Assembly: GCA_947501845.1 (NCBI GenBank)
Contig: CANMXP010000009.1
Location: forward strand, 124,001-188,000
Source of the DNA: an uncultured Flavobacteriaceae bacterium
GTDB taxonomy: Bacteria > Bacteroidota > Bacteroidia > Flavobacteriales > Flavobacteriaceae
DNA length: 64,000 bases
Direction: 5' to 3'
Both the position numbers and the translations under genes were made by a program. Shown here piece by piece: positions 18,447 to 26,021 of this stretch. Each line of letters begins with the position of its first letter. Position 1 is the stretch's first letter. Under the pieces are notes generated by a model. It was not told where the DNA came from and made no database searches. It saw only the letters and a list, made by a program, of their open reading frames with translations.

Positions 18447-18656
18447 ATGGAAAAACCAATTTATAATAGAATAAAAGCTGTTTTAGCTGAGAAAGGGAAA
18501 ACTAACAAATGGTTGGCAGATGAGATAGATATGAACACCAATACTATTTCAAAATGGTGTCGAAACGATATGCAACCTAGAATTGAAAACTTATTTCAAG
18601 TAGCTAAAGCATTGGATGTAGACGTAAGAGAACTTCTTGTATCGTCTAAAAAATAA
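18447..18656 (+). CDS. Small XRE-family HTH regulator
   Basis: A 69-residue protein consisting of a single helix-turn-helix of the Cro/C1 type: IKAVLAEKGKTNKWLADEID, TNTISKWCRND, then PRIENLFQVAKALDVDVRELL. There is nothing besides the DNA-binding domain, as in Cro-like repressors of phages, mobile elements and restriction-modification controllers. It is divergent from the minus-strand hypothetical gene and is followed 7 bp later by an attC-like repeat. Target unknown; autoregulation of its own region is plausible. Confidence 0.85.
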   Translation: MEKPIYNRIKAVLAEKGKTNKWLADEIDMNTNTISKWCRNDMQPRIENLFQVAKALDVDVRELLVSSKK

Positions 18657-18662
18657 AACGCT

Positions 18663-18756
18663 CCATAACAAAATGTACAATTCTTTGCTTCTGATTTTCT
18701 TTATCGGAAAATACTTTCGTATGTTCATGTAACAAATCATACATGAACCGTTAGAA
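18663..18756 (+). repeat. attC-like imperfect inverted repeat E
   Basis: Left box CCATAAC and right box GTTAGAA bound a 94-bp element. The arms (TAACAAAATGTACA and CATACATGAACCGTTAGAA) pair around ATGTA only, so it is shorter and more worn than repeat A. The inner block CTTTATCGGAAAATACTTTCGTAT resembles the interior of repeat A (CATTCGGAAAATACTAGTAT). It sits directly between the XRE gene and the next cargo gene. Confidence 0.5.
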
Positions 18757-18783
18757 ACCATTTGAAAAACATACGAACTATCA

Positions 18784-19290
18784 ATGGGATTATTTAATTT
18801 CAATAGAAAAAAGAAAGAAAAAAGGGAAGTCAAACAACCTGAAAATCCAACTGAATTATTAATGGTAAAACTGTTCTTTAAAAGTAAACCCGTTTTTAAT
18901 GATGAAAAAATCAAACAAGAATTAAAAAAGAGATTTATACATATTGAACTTCCCTATTATTCTGACAAACCAGCTAATTCTAGGCATTATTTATTCAAAG
19001 ATTACGAAGTTAAATTTGCCGAAGGAAGTATTCCTGCTCAAGCAACAATTTTTATTTATGATGAAAAAGAAAATATACTGACGTTTATTAACAAAAATAT
19101 AGAATACAAAGTTTATGATGGAGGCATCTTAGTGAAAACACCGAAAAAAGAAGCGAATCTAAAAGCAGAAAGTGTTGGGGAAGAAGTTACTTTATCGAGG
19201 TTACCAAACCTATCATCAAAATTTATTAATACAGTAGCCTACACACAATATGGTGTAAATTATCAGCGTAAAATCAATTTTAAACTGTAG
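18784..19290 (+). CDS. DUF4261-like hypothetical protein with basic N-terminal tag
   Basis: 168 residues beginning MGLFNFNRKKKEKREVKQ, the aromatic-plus-basic opening shared with two other cargo proteins of this window. The segment LLMVKLFFKSKPVFNDEKI and the following alpha/beta pattern recall the N-terminal part of DUF4261 proteins, but the match is weak. The C-terminal half is predicted beta-rich. No signal peptide. It follows repeat E by 28 bp and has no partner on the same strand for 200 bp. Likely cytosolic; function unknown. Confidence 0.5.
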   Translation: MGLFNFNRKKKEKREVKQPENPTELLMVKLFFKSKPVFNDEKIKQELKKRFIHIELPYYSDKPANSRHYLFKDYEVKFAEGSIPAQATIFIYDEKENILTFINKNIEYKVYDGGILVKTPKKEANLKAESVGEEVTLSRLPNLSSKFINTVAYTQYGVNYQRKINFKL

Positions 19291-19500
19291 CCGTATTTCA
19301 GAACTAGACATGGAAAAAAGACCAGAAAATAATATAGAAAGAAGAAGAATTCTAATTAGTGAATTCGAAATTTTAATAACTATATTTCTATATAATTACA
19401 ATTCAATAAGTGTGACAACCAACTTTAATTGAACACAGATAAATTAAAAATCAAATACATGAATTAGTAAAAAGACATATAATTTAATAATATAAGGAAA

Positions 19501-19668
19501 ATGGAAATGACAAATTTTGACGAAATTTTTGAAAAGTACACAATTCTGGAGTTGTTAGAATTTAACGGACTCGAGGAATTACCCAAAGAATTAGAAAAAA
19601 TAACTCTCCTTAAAAAGGGATGCTACCACTTACAATTAAAGAAAAGATACCTGAAGGAGAATTTTTAA
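19501..19668 (+). other. Possible N-terminal fragment of the next gene (55-codon ORF)
   Basis: An ATG-initiated frame reads MEMTNFDEIFEKYTILELL onward in good coding style for about 39 codons and then continues less naturally to a stop, overlapping the downstream gene by 49 bp in the -1 relation. This could be the true N-terminus of the downstream protein separated by a frameshift near the AAAAAGGGA run, or a separate small protein. Confidence 0.4.
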
Positions 19669-20327
19669 AAGAGGGATGTAAAATTCTTAACCTTGACTAT
19701 GAAAAGGCTAAAGAACTACTAGTAGCAGCTGTTAATCAATCTGATCTCAATATAGAAAAAAAATGGTTTGAGCTTATGGAATACTATATCTTCAAAATAT
19801 TCGAACAAGCTATTAAAAAATATCCTGTATATGTATCAAAAACAGCAACAAATATCCAAAAACCATATTCATATCTAACTATGTATTGCAATGATTTTGT
19901 GGTGGATGGTTTTCAAATTGGATTGGATAATAATGGGGAAAGTGAAGACTGGGAATCTATTGAAGCAGAAATCGATGAGTTTGAAGGATATTTTAGTTTG
20001 CTTGATAATATAGATCTAGGAGATTGGACTCCTACTGAAGAAGAATTAGAAAATTATTGTGATGACGATGAGAATACTTTTTTTGAAATACTTGAATCTT
20101 CTCTTTGTGAAATTTTGTTTAAAAAAGTAGGCGAAAAATTAAAAAATGACCCAAAATTACAGCAATATATAACTCCTGATACTCAAATATGTTCTTCGGT
20201 ATATTTTTCTATAATTCCTTTTCCATTTACTTCTATGCCTGAAAAACTACGTAAAGATATTGCCGAACAACTTATAGGTAATGAAGAAAACAAAATAGCA
20301 TTTTTGAATATGTGGGAAAATAAATAA
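19620..20327 (+). CDS. Hypothetical acidic 235-residue protein, possibly 5'-frameshifted
   Basis: Not recognised. The protein is acidic in the middle (DWESIEAEIDEFEGYF; EEELENYCDDDENTF) and otherwise mixed helical, with no signal peptide or membrane segment. The chosen ATG lies inside an upstream 55-codon frame whose first 39 codons look like the natural N-terminus of the same protein, so the gene may be broken or the start may be misjudged. The downstream gap contains a long attC-like repeat. Similar acidic, short, single-gene cargo surrounds it. Confidence 0.5.
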   Translation: MLPLTIKEKIPEGEFLKEGCKILNLDYEKAKELLVAAVNQSDLNIEKKWFELMEYYIFKIFEQAIKKYPVYVSKTATNIQKPYSYLTMYCNDFVVDGFQIGLDNNGESEDWESIEAEIDEFEGYFSLLDNIDLGDWTPTEEELENYCDDDENTFFEILESSLCEILFKKVGEKLKNDPKLQQYITPDTQICSSVYFSIIPFPFTSMPEKLRKDIAEQLIGNEENKIAFLNMWENK

Positions 20328-20380
20328 AAAGATTTTAAAATTTTTAAAAGTTGATATTAGAGAGCTTTTAACATTGCCTC

Positions 20381-20575
20381 ATTATAACACTTATATGCAA
20401 TCTGGGTTTAAGCTAGATTGAAAGATATATGTATATTTTTGAAGTCCGCCAAATCATTGATTTGGCGTTTACAGTAAGAAAAAATAAATACAAAATACCA
20501 ATGATTTAACTAAGTGATATAGATATAGTAGAAAGGACATCGTTTGTTTGCCCCACATTGCATTATATAACCGAA
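20381..20575 (+). repeat. attC-like imperfect inverted repeat G
   Basis: Left arm CACTTATATGCAATCTGGG and right arm CCCCACATTGCATTATATAA pair over TTATAT.TGCAAT.TGGG with a two-base bulge. The interior has a perfect hairpin GCCAAAT/ATTTGGC (near 20446-20464), the same inner motif as repeat B. The terminal boxes are degenerate. It separates the acidic hypothetical gene from a minus-strand gene. Confidence 0.5.
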
Positions 20576-20594
20576 AGATTCGTCACCTGCAACT

Positions 20595-21419
20595 TTACTC
20601 AATTACATTTTGCCAATTATCTAATAGCTCTTTACAAACCTTCGTAAACTTATGCTTCATTATGGGGTGTACCAAAATGTTTTGTATTGGTTTCTTGTAT
20701 TCAAATTCAAATCTCATTATAATTTCCGTTTCATTATTGGTTATTTTATTAACCGTCCAATTGCCTTTTAAGGTTTTTAGTGGGTAAGGATAGTCGGGTG
20801 CCATAGTATCTACCACAAAGGAATATTGTTTTCCATCCTCCCATAAACTGCATCTTTCGGTCCAACTGTCTTTTTTATGGGTACAATTTCTGACCATTCC
20901 TTCGCCTTCACCAGAAATTATTTCAACATTATCAATGTTAGGTGCGACTTTGTGGTAATTAGAAACATCCGATATTATTTTCCAAACCTTAGATTTATCA
21001 CCTTTAATTTCTCTTTTGAAAGACATCAGTTTGGTATTAGAATTCACCTTCGAATCTATTCTGGCTAAACCAATTGATTGATAGATAATAAAAAATAAAA
21101 TTGGTATTAGAAATAACCCAATTAGTAGATAACCTATGTCCGTAATATCAAATGGCCTTATAATTAATGCTACTAAACTTCCAAGGGTAAACAAACAATC
21201 CTGCACGATTATCCATAAAATAGCCAATGCTCGTTGTTTCTTTATTTCCACAAATATGGTCAATGAAAAAAAAATAATGACTCCTCCCACAACCAAAAAA
21301 GGGAAACTGCTAGTGGCTTCAAAAATATTTGTAAGTTGTTTGTGAAAGACTAAAATAAACACACCTGAAAGGAATGTTGAAATGGCATTTAATCTTGTTG
21401 CTTTTATTGATGTATTCAT
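20595..21419 (-). CDS. Membrane-anchored SRPBCC (START-like) domain protein
   Basis: 274 residues in two parts. The first 125 residues form four hydrophobic segments (STFLSGVFILVF, FLVVGGVIIFFSLTIF, LAILWIIVQ to LVALII, and YLLIGLFLIPILFFII), with little soluble loop. From about residue 133 (MSFKREIKGDKSKVWKIISD) to the end is a polyketide cyclase/SRPBCC fold with the typical VAPNIDNVEIISGEGEG strand and WTERCSLWEDGKQY. SRPBCC domains bind hydrophobic ligands. It is divergent from an AraC-type regulator 85 bp away, which suggests that regulator controls it. Ligand unknown. Confidence 0.75.
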   Translation of the reverse strand: MNTSIKATRLNAISTFLSGVFILVFHKQLTNIFEATSSFPFLVVGGVIIFFSLTIFVEIKKQRALAILWIIVQDCLFTLGSLVALIIRPFDITDIGYLLIGLFLIPILFFIIYQSIGLARIDSKVNSNTKLMSFKREIKGDKSKVWKIISDVSNYHKVAPNIDNVEIISGEGEGMVRNCTHKKDSWTERCSLWEDGKQYSFVVDTMAPDYPYPLKTLKGNWTVNKITNNETEIIMRFEFEYKKPIQNILVHPIMKHKFTKVCKELLDNWQNVIE

Positions 21420-21503
21420 AATATCTTTTTATTCCTATGACAATATTAGATTGATCTAAATTATTTTTATTGATATTTTACGCCAATTTTGTATTTTTAT
21501 GAT

Positions 21504-22466
21504 ATGAGAATATTTGCACCTTTTTTAAATACTCTTCTAGAATATGCAACATATCAAAATCAAGATGCTAATACACTAAGACATCTTTTATCTAATCGAG
21601 AAATTGATCTTTGTAATCATGAGGAAACGATTGAAGTCAGGGATTATCTTGCCATTTTCAATGAGATAATTGCACATTCTAAAAATGACAGTTGCGGATT
21701 AAGCATCGGGGCTTACCTTAATTTAAATTCACTTGGCCTGATTCTGGAAATTTCCCTAAATACATCAAGTATAGAGCAGGGTGTCTCCATTCTTCAAGAT
21801 TTCCTTAAAAGTAAATTTCCAATCGTTTCGGCTTCTGTAATTAAAAGTTCAAAATTCCATATCGTGCAACTAGATAGCTCTGTTGGAGAGTTAAGCCTAA
21901 AAAAACATCTTTTGGATATGGTGTTATGTATTATATATAGAGAATTGAAACTAATGCTTCCTGATCATATCATCCCAAGAATCAGATTACCTTATTCAGA
22001 TAGCACATCCTATATCAACACTTTAAAAATAAAAATTACCCATAATACTAATTATCAAATAGTGTTACCTTCAGAGATTGAAAATACCGAGATTAATAAA
22101 GATAAAGTTAAGCAAATTGAACTTCTATTGCCAAAATTTATGGCAATGCTAAACCAAAGCAATAAAGATGAAAAAAAATTCTCATCCCAAATTCGGAATA
22201 TGACATTAAATATGTGCTCGCCAGAGATTCCGAATTTCGACCAGGTTCAAAAACAATTCCCATACAGTAAACGTACCGTACAAAGAAAATTAACAGATGA
22301 GGGCATATCTTTTAGAGGCATTGTGAATACTATAAAAGAAGAACTTTCTAATTATTTGATGAACGAAAAACATTTAAAAACCAAGGATATAGCATACATT
22401 TTAGGCTACTCAGAATCTAGCTCCTATTTACATGCCGTAAAATCTTGGAAAATAAAAAACAGGTAA
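21504..22466 (+). CDS. AraC-family regulator, apparently C-terminally truncated
   Basis: About 320 residues from the ATG (MRIFAPFLNTLL); a TTG five codons earlier is also in frame. Residues 1-190 resemble the Arabinose_bd domain of OruR/ArgR-type AraC proteins (NDSCGLSIGAYLNLNSLGL). The C-terminal HTH pair includes YSKRTVQRKLTDEGISF and LKTKDIAYILGYSESSSY, but the family's usual ending (a W.G..P..YR motif) is cut short: the protein stops at KSWKIKNR, and its TAA lies inside the left arm of an attC-like repeat. The gene is divergent from the membrane SRPBCC gene, a likely target. DNA binding may still be intact. Confidence 0.85.
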   Translation: MRIFAPFLNTLLEYATYQNQDANTLRHLLSNREIDLCNHEETIEVRDYLAIFNEIIAHSKNDSCGLSIGAYLNLNSLGLILEISLNTSSIEQGVSILQDFLKSKFPIVSASVIKSSKFHIVQLDSSVGELSLKKHLLDMVLCIIYRELKLMLPDHIIPRIRLPYSDSTSYINTLKIKITHNTNYQIVLPSEIENTEINKDKVKQIELLLPKFMAMLNQSNKDEKKFSSQIRNMTLNMCSPEIPNFDQVQKQFPYSKRTVQRKLTDEGISFRGIVNTIKEELSNYLMNEKHLKTKDIAYILGYSESSSYLHAVKSWKIKNR

Positions 22467-22587
22467 CTGTGTATAAAACATAAAGCAATTTTTTCTTAGC
22501 AAGAGTTTGTGTTTATCGATCTTTGACTTAGTTTTAATCTCAAAGGTATTCAACTGCCCTATATTTATTATACCAACCCTGTTGTAT
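22460..22587 (+). repeat. attC-like imperfect inverted repeat H
   Basis: Left arm GGTAACTGTGTATAAAACAT and right arm TTATTATACCAACCCTGTTG pair over GTATAA plus flanks, with bulged bases; terminal boxes AGGTAAC and GTTGTAT. The stop codon of the AraC gene is the TAA within the left box, so the repeat begins inside the gene's 3' end, as is common for integron cassettes. Confidence 0.6.
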
Positions 22588-22621
22588 AAATTATGTATCT
22601 TAACAAATAGCAAACAAAACA

Positions 22622-23158
22622 ATGCAAGATTATATTGATTTGGCAAAAAAAAATGGTATTACACTTTTAGATCATGGAAAGTGTCAATTTTGTGGAGCTA
22701 ATACGAAAAGAGGTATTCATGAATGTTTGGAAATTTTTAATTTTGGGTTTTATGATATTGATTTCTCAAATATTGAAAATTACATATACAAATTTCTAAT
22801 TGTTGATACGCACACATTACAACACCCAGAAATTCACGGCAGGTGGAATAATCATTTTCACTTGTCAAGATTACATTTAATTTTTAAATATGGTGTTAAA
22901 TGGACTTATAAGTTATCACCAAAATTAAGTGATTACCTGAACAAATATAAAGTTGATAAACAAGATGAATATTTGACTCCACCAGACGTGTCAAACAGGG
23001 GACATATTACAACAATTGATATCTTAGAAAAGCCTACCAATGAGATGGAATGTAAAGATTTGATTAAAAAATGGGCCATGGAAGTTTACAATAAATGGGG
23101 CAATCACCATGATATAGTAGATAATATTGCCAAGAATTTTTTAAATATGAAAAAATAA
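22622..23158 (+). CDS. DUF5946 family protein
   Basis: 178 residues. CQFCGANTKRGIHEC in the N-terminal part supplies three cysteines and a histidine likely to bind zinc; IVDTHTLQHPEIHGRWNNHF and DVSNRGHITTIDILEKP, then KKWAMEVYNKW, follow the DUF5946 pattern of conserved H..Q.P, G..T..D and W...VW. The family has no assigned function. It is a single-gene unit directly after attC-like repeat H (35 bp) and before a left-arm fragment. No signal peptide; cytoplasmic. Confidence 0.75.
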   Translation: MQDYIDLAKKNGITLLDHGKCQFCGANTKRGIHECLEIFNFGFYDIDFSNIENYIYKFLIVDTHTLQHPEIHGRWNNHFHLSRLHLIFKYGVKWTYKLSPKLSDYLNKYKVDKQDEYLTPPDVSNRGHITTIDILEKPTNEMECKDLIKKWAMEVYNKWGNHHDIVDNIAKNFLNMKK

Positions 23159-23159
23159 A

Positions 23160-23192
23160 AAGCCAGTTGTTTACATGAGGTACAAACACAGT
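23160..23192 (+). repeat. attC-like left-arm fragment I
   Basis: AGCCAGTTGTTTACATGAGG follows the DUF5946 stop codon at once and matches the run AGCCAGTTGCCTAACATGG that leads into repeat A. The right arm is not recognisable. Confidence 0.35.
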
Positions 23193-23328
23193 TAACAGAG
23201 GTTTTTCCAAAATCTTAGAATCTTTTTAAACGCTATATTTCATAAATAAAATGGTTATACCCAGTTAATAATAACCAAAAATTCACTAATTTAATGGGCA
23301 ATTCATCTAATTTTCAATGTACTAAACC

Positions 23329-24360
23329 ATGAATAAGGTTTTTAAAATACATCGTATTATTTTAGTATTAACAATAGTTTGTGGATGTGCATCATCAGAA
23401 AAACACGCCTTAATACAAGATGTAAAAGGAGCTCATAAATTAATCTCAGATAAAGTATGGCTAACACACGAACACATATTAGTCGATTTTATAGGGGCAG
23501 ATAGTATACAGCCCAATACATGGAATCATGATTCGATAATTAAAGAAATAGAACCTTATTTCGAGGAGCTTAAAGAATTTAATGTAAACTATTTTGTTGA
23601 TGCGACACCTAATTACATTGGAAGAAATGTACTACTTCTAGAAAAAATTGCTAACAAAACAGGGATTAAAATTATTACAAACACAGGTTTTTATGGGGCT
23701 CGCAATAATAAATTCATTCCTCAATATGCCAAGGAAATGACAGAAAAAGATCTTGCTGAAATATGGACAAATGAATACAAAAACGGCATTGATCATACTT
23801 CTATTAAACCTGGGTTTATTAAGATTGGAGTTGATAATTCCGATCCTCTAGATACAATACATCAAAAATTGGTAAAAGCAGCAGCTCTTACTCATTTGAA
23901 GACAGGTTTAACTATAGCATCGCATACGGGAAAATCAAAAGGATTATGGCCACAATTAAGCATTCTTAAAGAAATGGGAGTGTCACCAGAATCTTTTATT
24001 TGGGTTCATGCCCAGGAAGAAGACAATAATGACAACTATCTTAAAGCTGCAGAGATTGGGTGCTGGATAAGTCTTGATGGATTAGGCTGGGAATTGGAAA
24101 AACATATTGAAAAGATATTATTTGCAAAAAGAAATGGCATCTTAGATAGGATTTTGATCTCGCATGATTCTGGTTGGTATGATCCTCAAAAAGAAAACCA
24201 ATCTATCAAACCATTTACAAATGTTTTCAAAAAACTCTATCCAGAATTGAAATCTCGTGGTTTTACAGATGAAGAATTTAAATTGTTGATTAGTACCAAT
24301 CCTCCAAAAGCATTCTCTATAGAAGTTAGAAACTTTCATTTAAACAAAAATGACAAATAA
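23329..24360 (+). CDS. Phosphotriesterase-like amidohydrolase, lipoprotein
   Basis: 343 residues with a lipoprotein signal (VLTIVCGCASS). The metal site of the PTE family is complete: THEHI near residue 45 (first two His), a conserved lysine in KPGFIKIGV near 164, ASHTGKS and WVHAQEED (third and fourth His), and ISHDSGWYD near 275 (Asp). PTE homology proteins hydrolyse lactones, phosphodiesters or phosphotriesters; the natural substrate here is unknown. Location on the membrane, not in the cytoplasm, is notable. It ends the cassette-like stretch; the downstream gap has no clear repeat. Confidence 0.88.
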   Translation: MNKVFKIHRIILVLTIVCGCASSEKHALIQDVKGAHKLISDKVWLTHEHILVDFIGADSIQPNTWNHDSIIKEIEPYFEELKEFNVNYFVDATPNYIGRNVLLLEKIANKTGIKIITNTGFYGARNNKFIPQYAKEMTEKDLAEIWTNEYKNGIDHTSIKPGFIKIGVDNSDPLDTIHQKLVKAAALTHLKTGLTIASHTGKSKGLWPQLSILKEMGVSPESFIWVHAQEEDNNDNYLKAAEIGCWISLDGLGWELEKHIEKILFAKRNGILDRILISHDSGWYDPQKENQSIKPFTNVFKKLYPELKSRGFTDEEFKLLISTNPPKAFSIEVRNFHLNKNDK

Positions 24361-24442
24361 TACACATAAGACATAACTTCCTTTATAACAACAAAATATC
24401 CATGTGTAAATTTTATTTAAATCTATAATTAAAATACTTCAT

Positions 24443-24450
24443 TAACTTTG
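24443..24450 (+). promoter_or_regulatory. -7 element before a membrane protein gene
   Basis: TAACTTTG, an exact TAnnTTTG, lies 17 bp before the start codon of the next gene. No clear -33 box. Confidence 0.5.
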
Positions 24451-24467
24451 CTTATAAAGTTATACTA

Positions 24468-25316
24468 ATGCTGATTACCTTAATAAACTTAGCGCTCTCC
24501 CCTTTTTGTCTTTTGTTTTTTGTTTTTTTTGCCGCCTCAGGTAATTCAAATCGATATTTTACACCTAGTGGCACCAATATTAGTAAGTTGAAACCTATTC
24601 CCTATTTTATTTATCTAATCATTTACTTATCTATCGTTTTAGGACTAGCTCATCTATGGAACCTGTACTCTAATAATGGTATTAGCATTTGGGAAATGTT
24701 TATTCCTAAATACTATTGGGTATCAATCTCTGCGTGGGTTGTTACAGGTTACACGCTCTTTACCTACCTTAAAGGCATGGAAGGTAATATTATGGGATTT
24801 ATATTTTTCCCTTTACTTCTCTTAGCTTCATCTGCTTTGATAGGCGCTAATTTTAGAAGTTTATTTTTATCGCCATGGGATTTGAATTTACCAATATTGA
24901 ATTACAATTTTTGGATTTTATTCATAATGCATGCTTTTTCACCCATTTATATATTGGCTATTTTAAAAAAAGATGACTCTGAAGAACCCTATAAAAATAA
25001 CTGGGTTTCAAGTATAGCTACAAGTATTATTTTTCAATTAATGCTCTATGGAGTTAACTGGCTTGTAATAAAACTTTTTGGAGGAACATTAACTTTCCGC
25101 TTATTCTTTGGTGAAAAACAAAACGTTGTTTATTATTTGCCAATGGCAATAGGCTTTTTATATTTTATTTTTTTATTTATATCGAAAAATGTATCTCCTA
25201 AAAACAAACCTATTTTAAGTCCATTTACTAAAGGAGTAACTTTATTAATATTTGTTTTTTCCGTATTACAAATTGTTAACTATGTGAGATTAATTGTAGG
25301 TACTCTTAACGTGTAG
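24468..25316 (+). CDS. Hypothetical multi-pass membrane protein
   Basis: 282 residues with about seven hydrophobic segments (LALSPFCLLFFVFFA; YFIYLIIYLSIVLGLA; WVVTGYTLFTYL; FIFFPLLLLASSALI; WILFIMHAFSPIYILAIL; IIFQLMLYGVNWLVI; YYLPMAIGFLYFIFLFI; LIFVFSVLQIVNYV). I do not recognise a family. Loops are short and mostly uncharged, so a transporter or small enzyme is possible but unproven. It has its own -7 promoter element and ends before a strong bidirectional hairpin, so it is probably transcribed alone. Confidence 0.6.
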   Translation: MLITLINLALSPFCLLFFVFFAASGNSNRYFTPSGTNISKLKPIPYFIYLIIYLSIVLGLAHLWNLYSNNGISIWEMFIPKYYWVSISAWVVTGYTLFTYLKGMEGNIMGFIFFPLLLLASSALIGANFRSLFLSPWDLNLPILNYNFWILFIMHAFSPIYILAILKKDDSEEPYKNNWVSSIATSIIFQLMLYGVNWLVIKLFGGTLTFRLFFGEKQNVVYYLPMAIGFLYFIFLFISKNVSPKNKPILSPFTKGVTLLIFVFSVLQIVNYVRLIVGTLNV

Positions 25317-25352
25317 CTTCCCAAAAACTAAAACATGTGATAAGTTAAAACC

Positions 25353-25399
25353 AAGCTTTTTTGTTAGTTTGGTTAATAGTCAAACTAACAAAAAAACTT
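25353..25399. terminator. Bidirectional terminator
   Basis: A perfect 18-bp stem, AGCTTTTTTGTTAGTTTG and its near-complement CAAACTAACAAAAAAACTT, with a 9-base loop. A- and T-rich flanks on both sides serve the convergent genes. Confidence 0.85.
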
Positions 25400-25474
25400 A
25401 GCTAATTTTAAGAATTAAAATATTGATTGATTTCAACATTTCAATGATCTCATATGATTTCGTGAATGGAATTA

Positions 25475-25840
25475 TTATTTAAATACACTCATTGAACATG
25501 AAGTATTAGGATTACCGCCTTGATACGGAACCATTAACCAACATTTAAGGCTCGTAAACGAACTTGATTTTGTAAAAACACTTGTTCCTGGTGTAAATGT
25601 AAAAGATTCTGTTGGACCATCATCAATTTGGTACAACAGTGTATATTCTGTGATATCTCCACTGTGATATCTCATATATACCTCGATGTTTGAATTTGTT
25701 GCACCAATATTGGAATATAAATAACCTGCAGTTAAAGAGCCCTGTACGTTATTATAACAAAAAAAGTTGGTGTGGGCTATAGTTACTAAACCAGATGATA
25801 CATTTTTGTCTTCGAATTTGTTGATTATTTGCTCATTCAT
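25475..25840 (-). CDS. Hypothetical beta-rich small protein
   Basis: About 121 residues from the ATG that begins MNEQIINKFEDKN; an upstream in-frame extension to 160 residues would add an unlikely hydrophobic N-terminus. The body is rich in Ser, Thr, Gly and aromatic residues (YMRYHSGDITEYTLLYQID; FTFTPGTSVFTKSSSF) and ends NPNTSCSMSVFK, suggesting a beta-sandwich. Not recognised. It lies between the bidirectional terminator and the GH88 gene, with opposite neighbours, so it is a separate unit. Confidence 0.45.
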   Translation of the reverse strand: MNEQIINKFEDKNVSSGLVTIAHTNFFCYNNVQGSLTAGYLYSNIGATNSNIEVYMRYHSGDITEYTLLYQIDDGPTESFTFTPGTSVFTKSSSFTSLKCWLMVPYQGGNPNTSCSMSVFK

Positions 25841-26021
25841 TTTTTTAAGTATTTTTATTACTACTAATGTAAGAAAAATACTCGAAAACACAAATGTTAT
25901 TTCATTTTTATTAGAATGCTGTGACCATATAATCATTAAACATGCTATACTATACACTTAAATACAAGCAAGCAAAGCCTTTAATTACCGAAGAAAGTTC
26001 TCACTAGATCAATAGGCATAT

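Noticed and set aside
19310-19432. A 40-codon frame after the DUF4261-like gene
   Set aside because: Too short, no promoter, no family pattern; the region is better described as gene-free.
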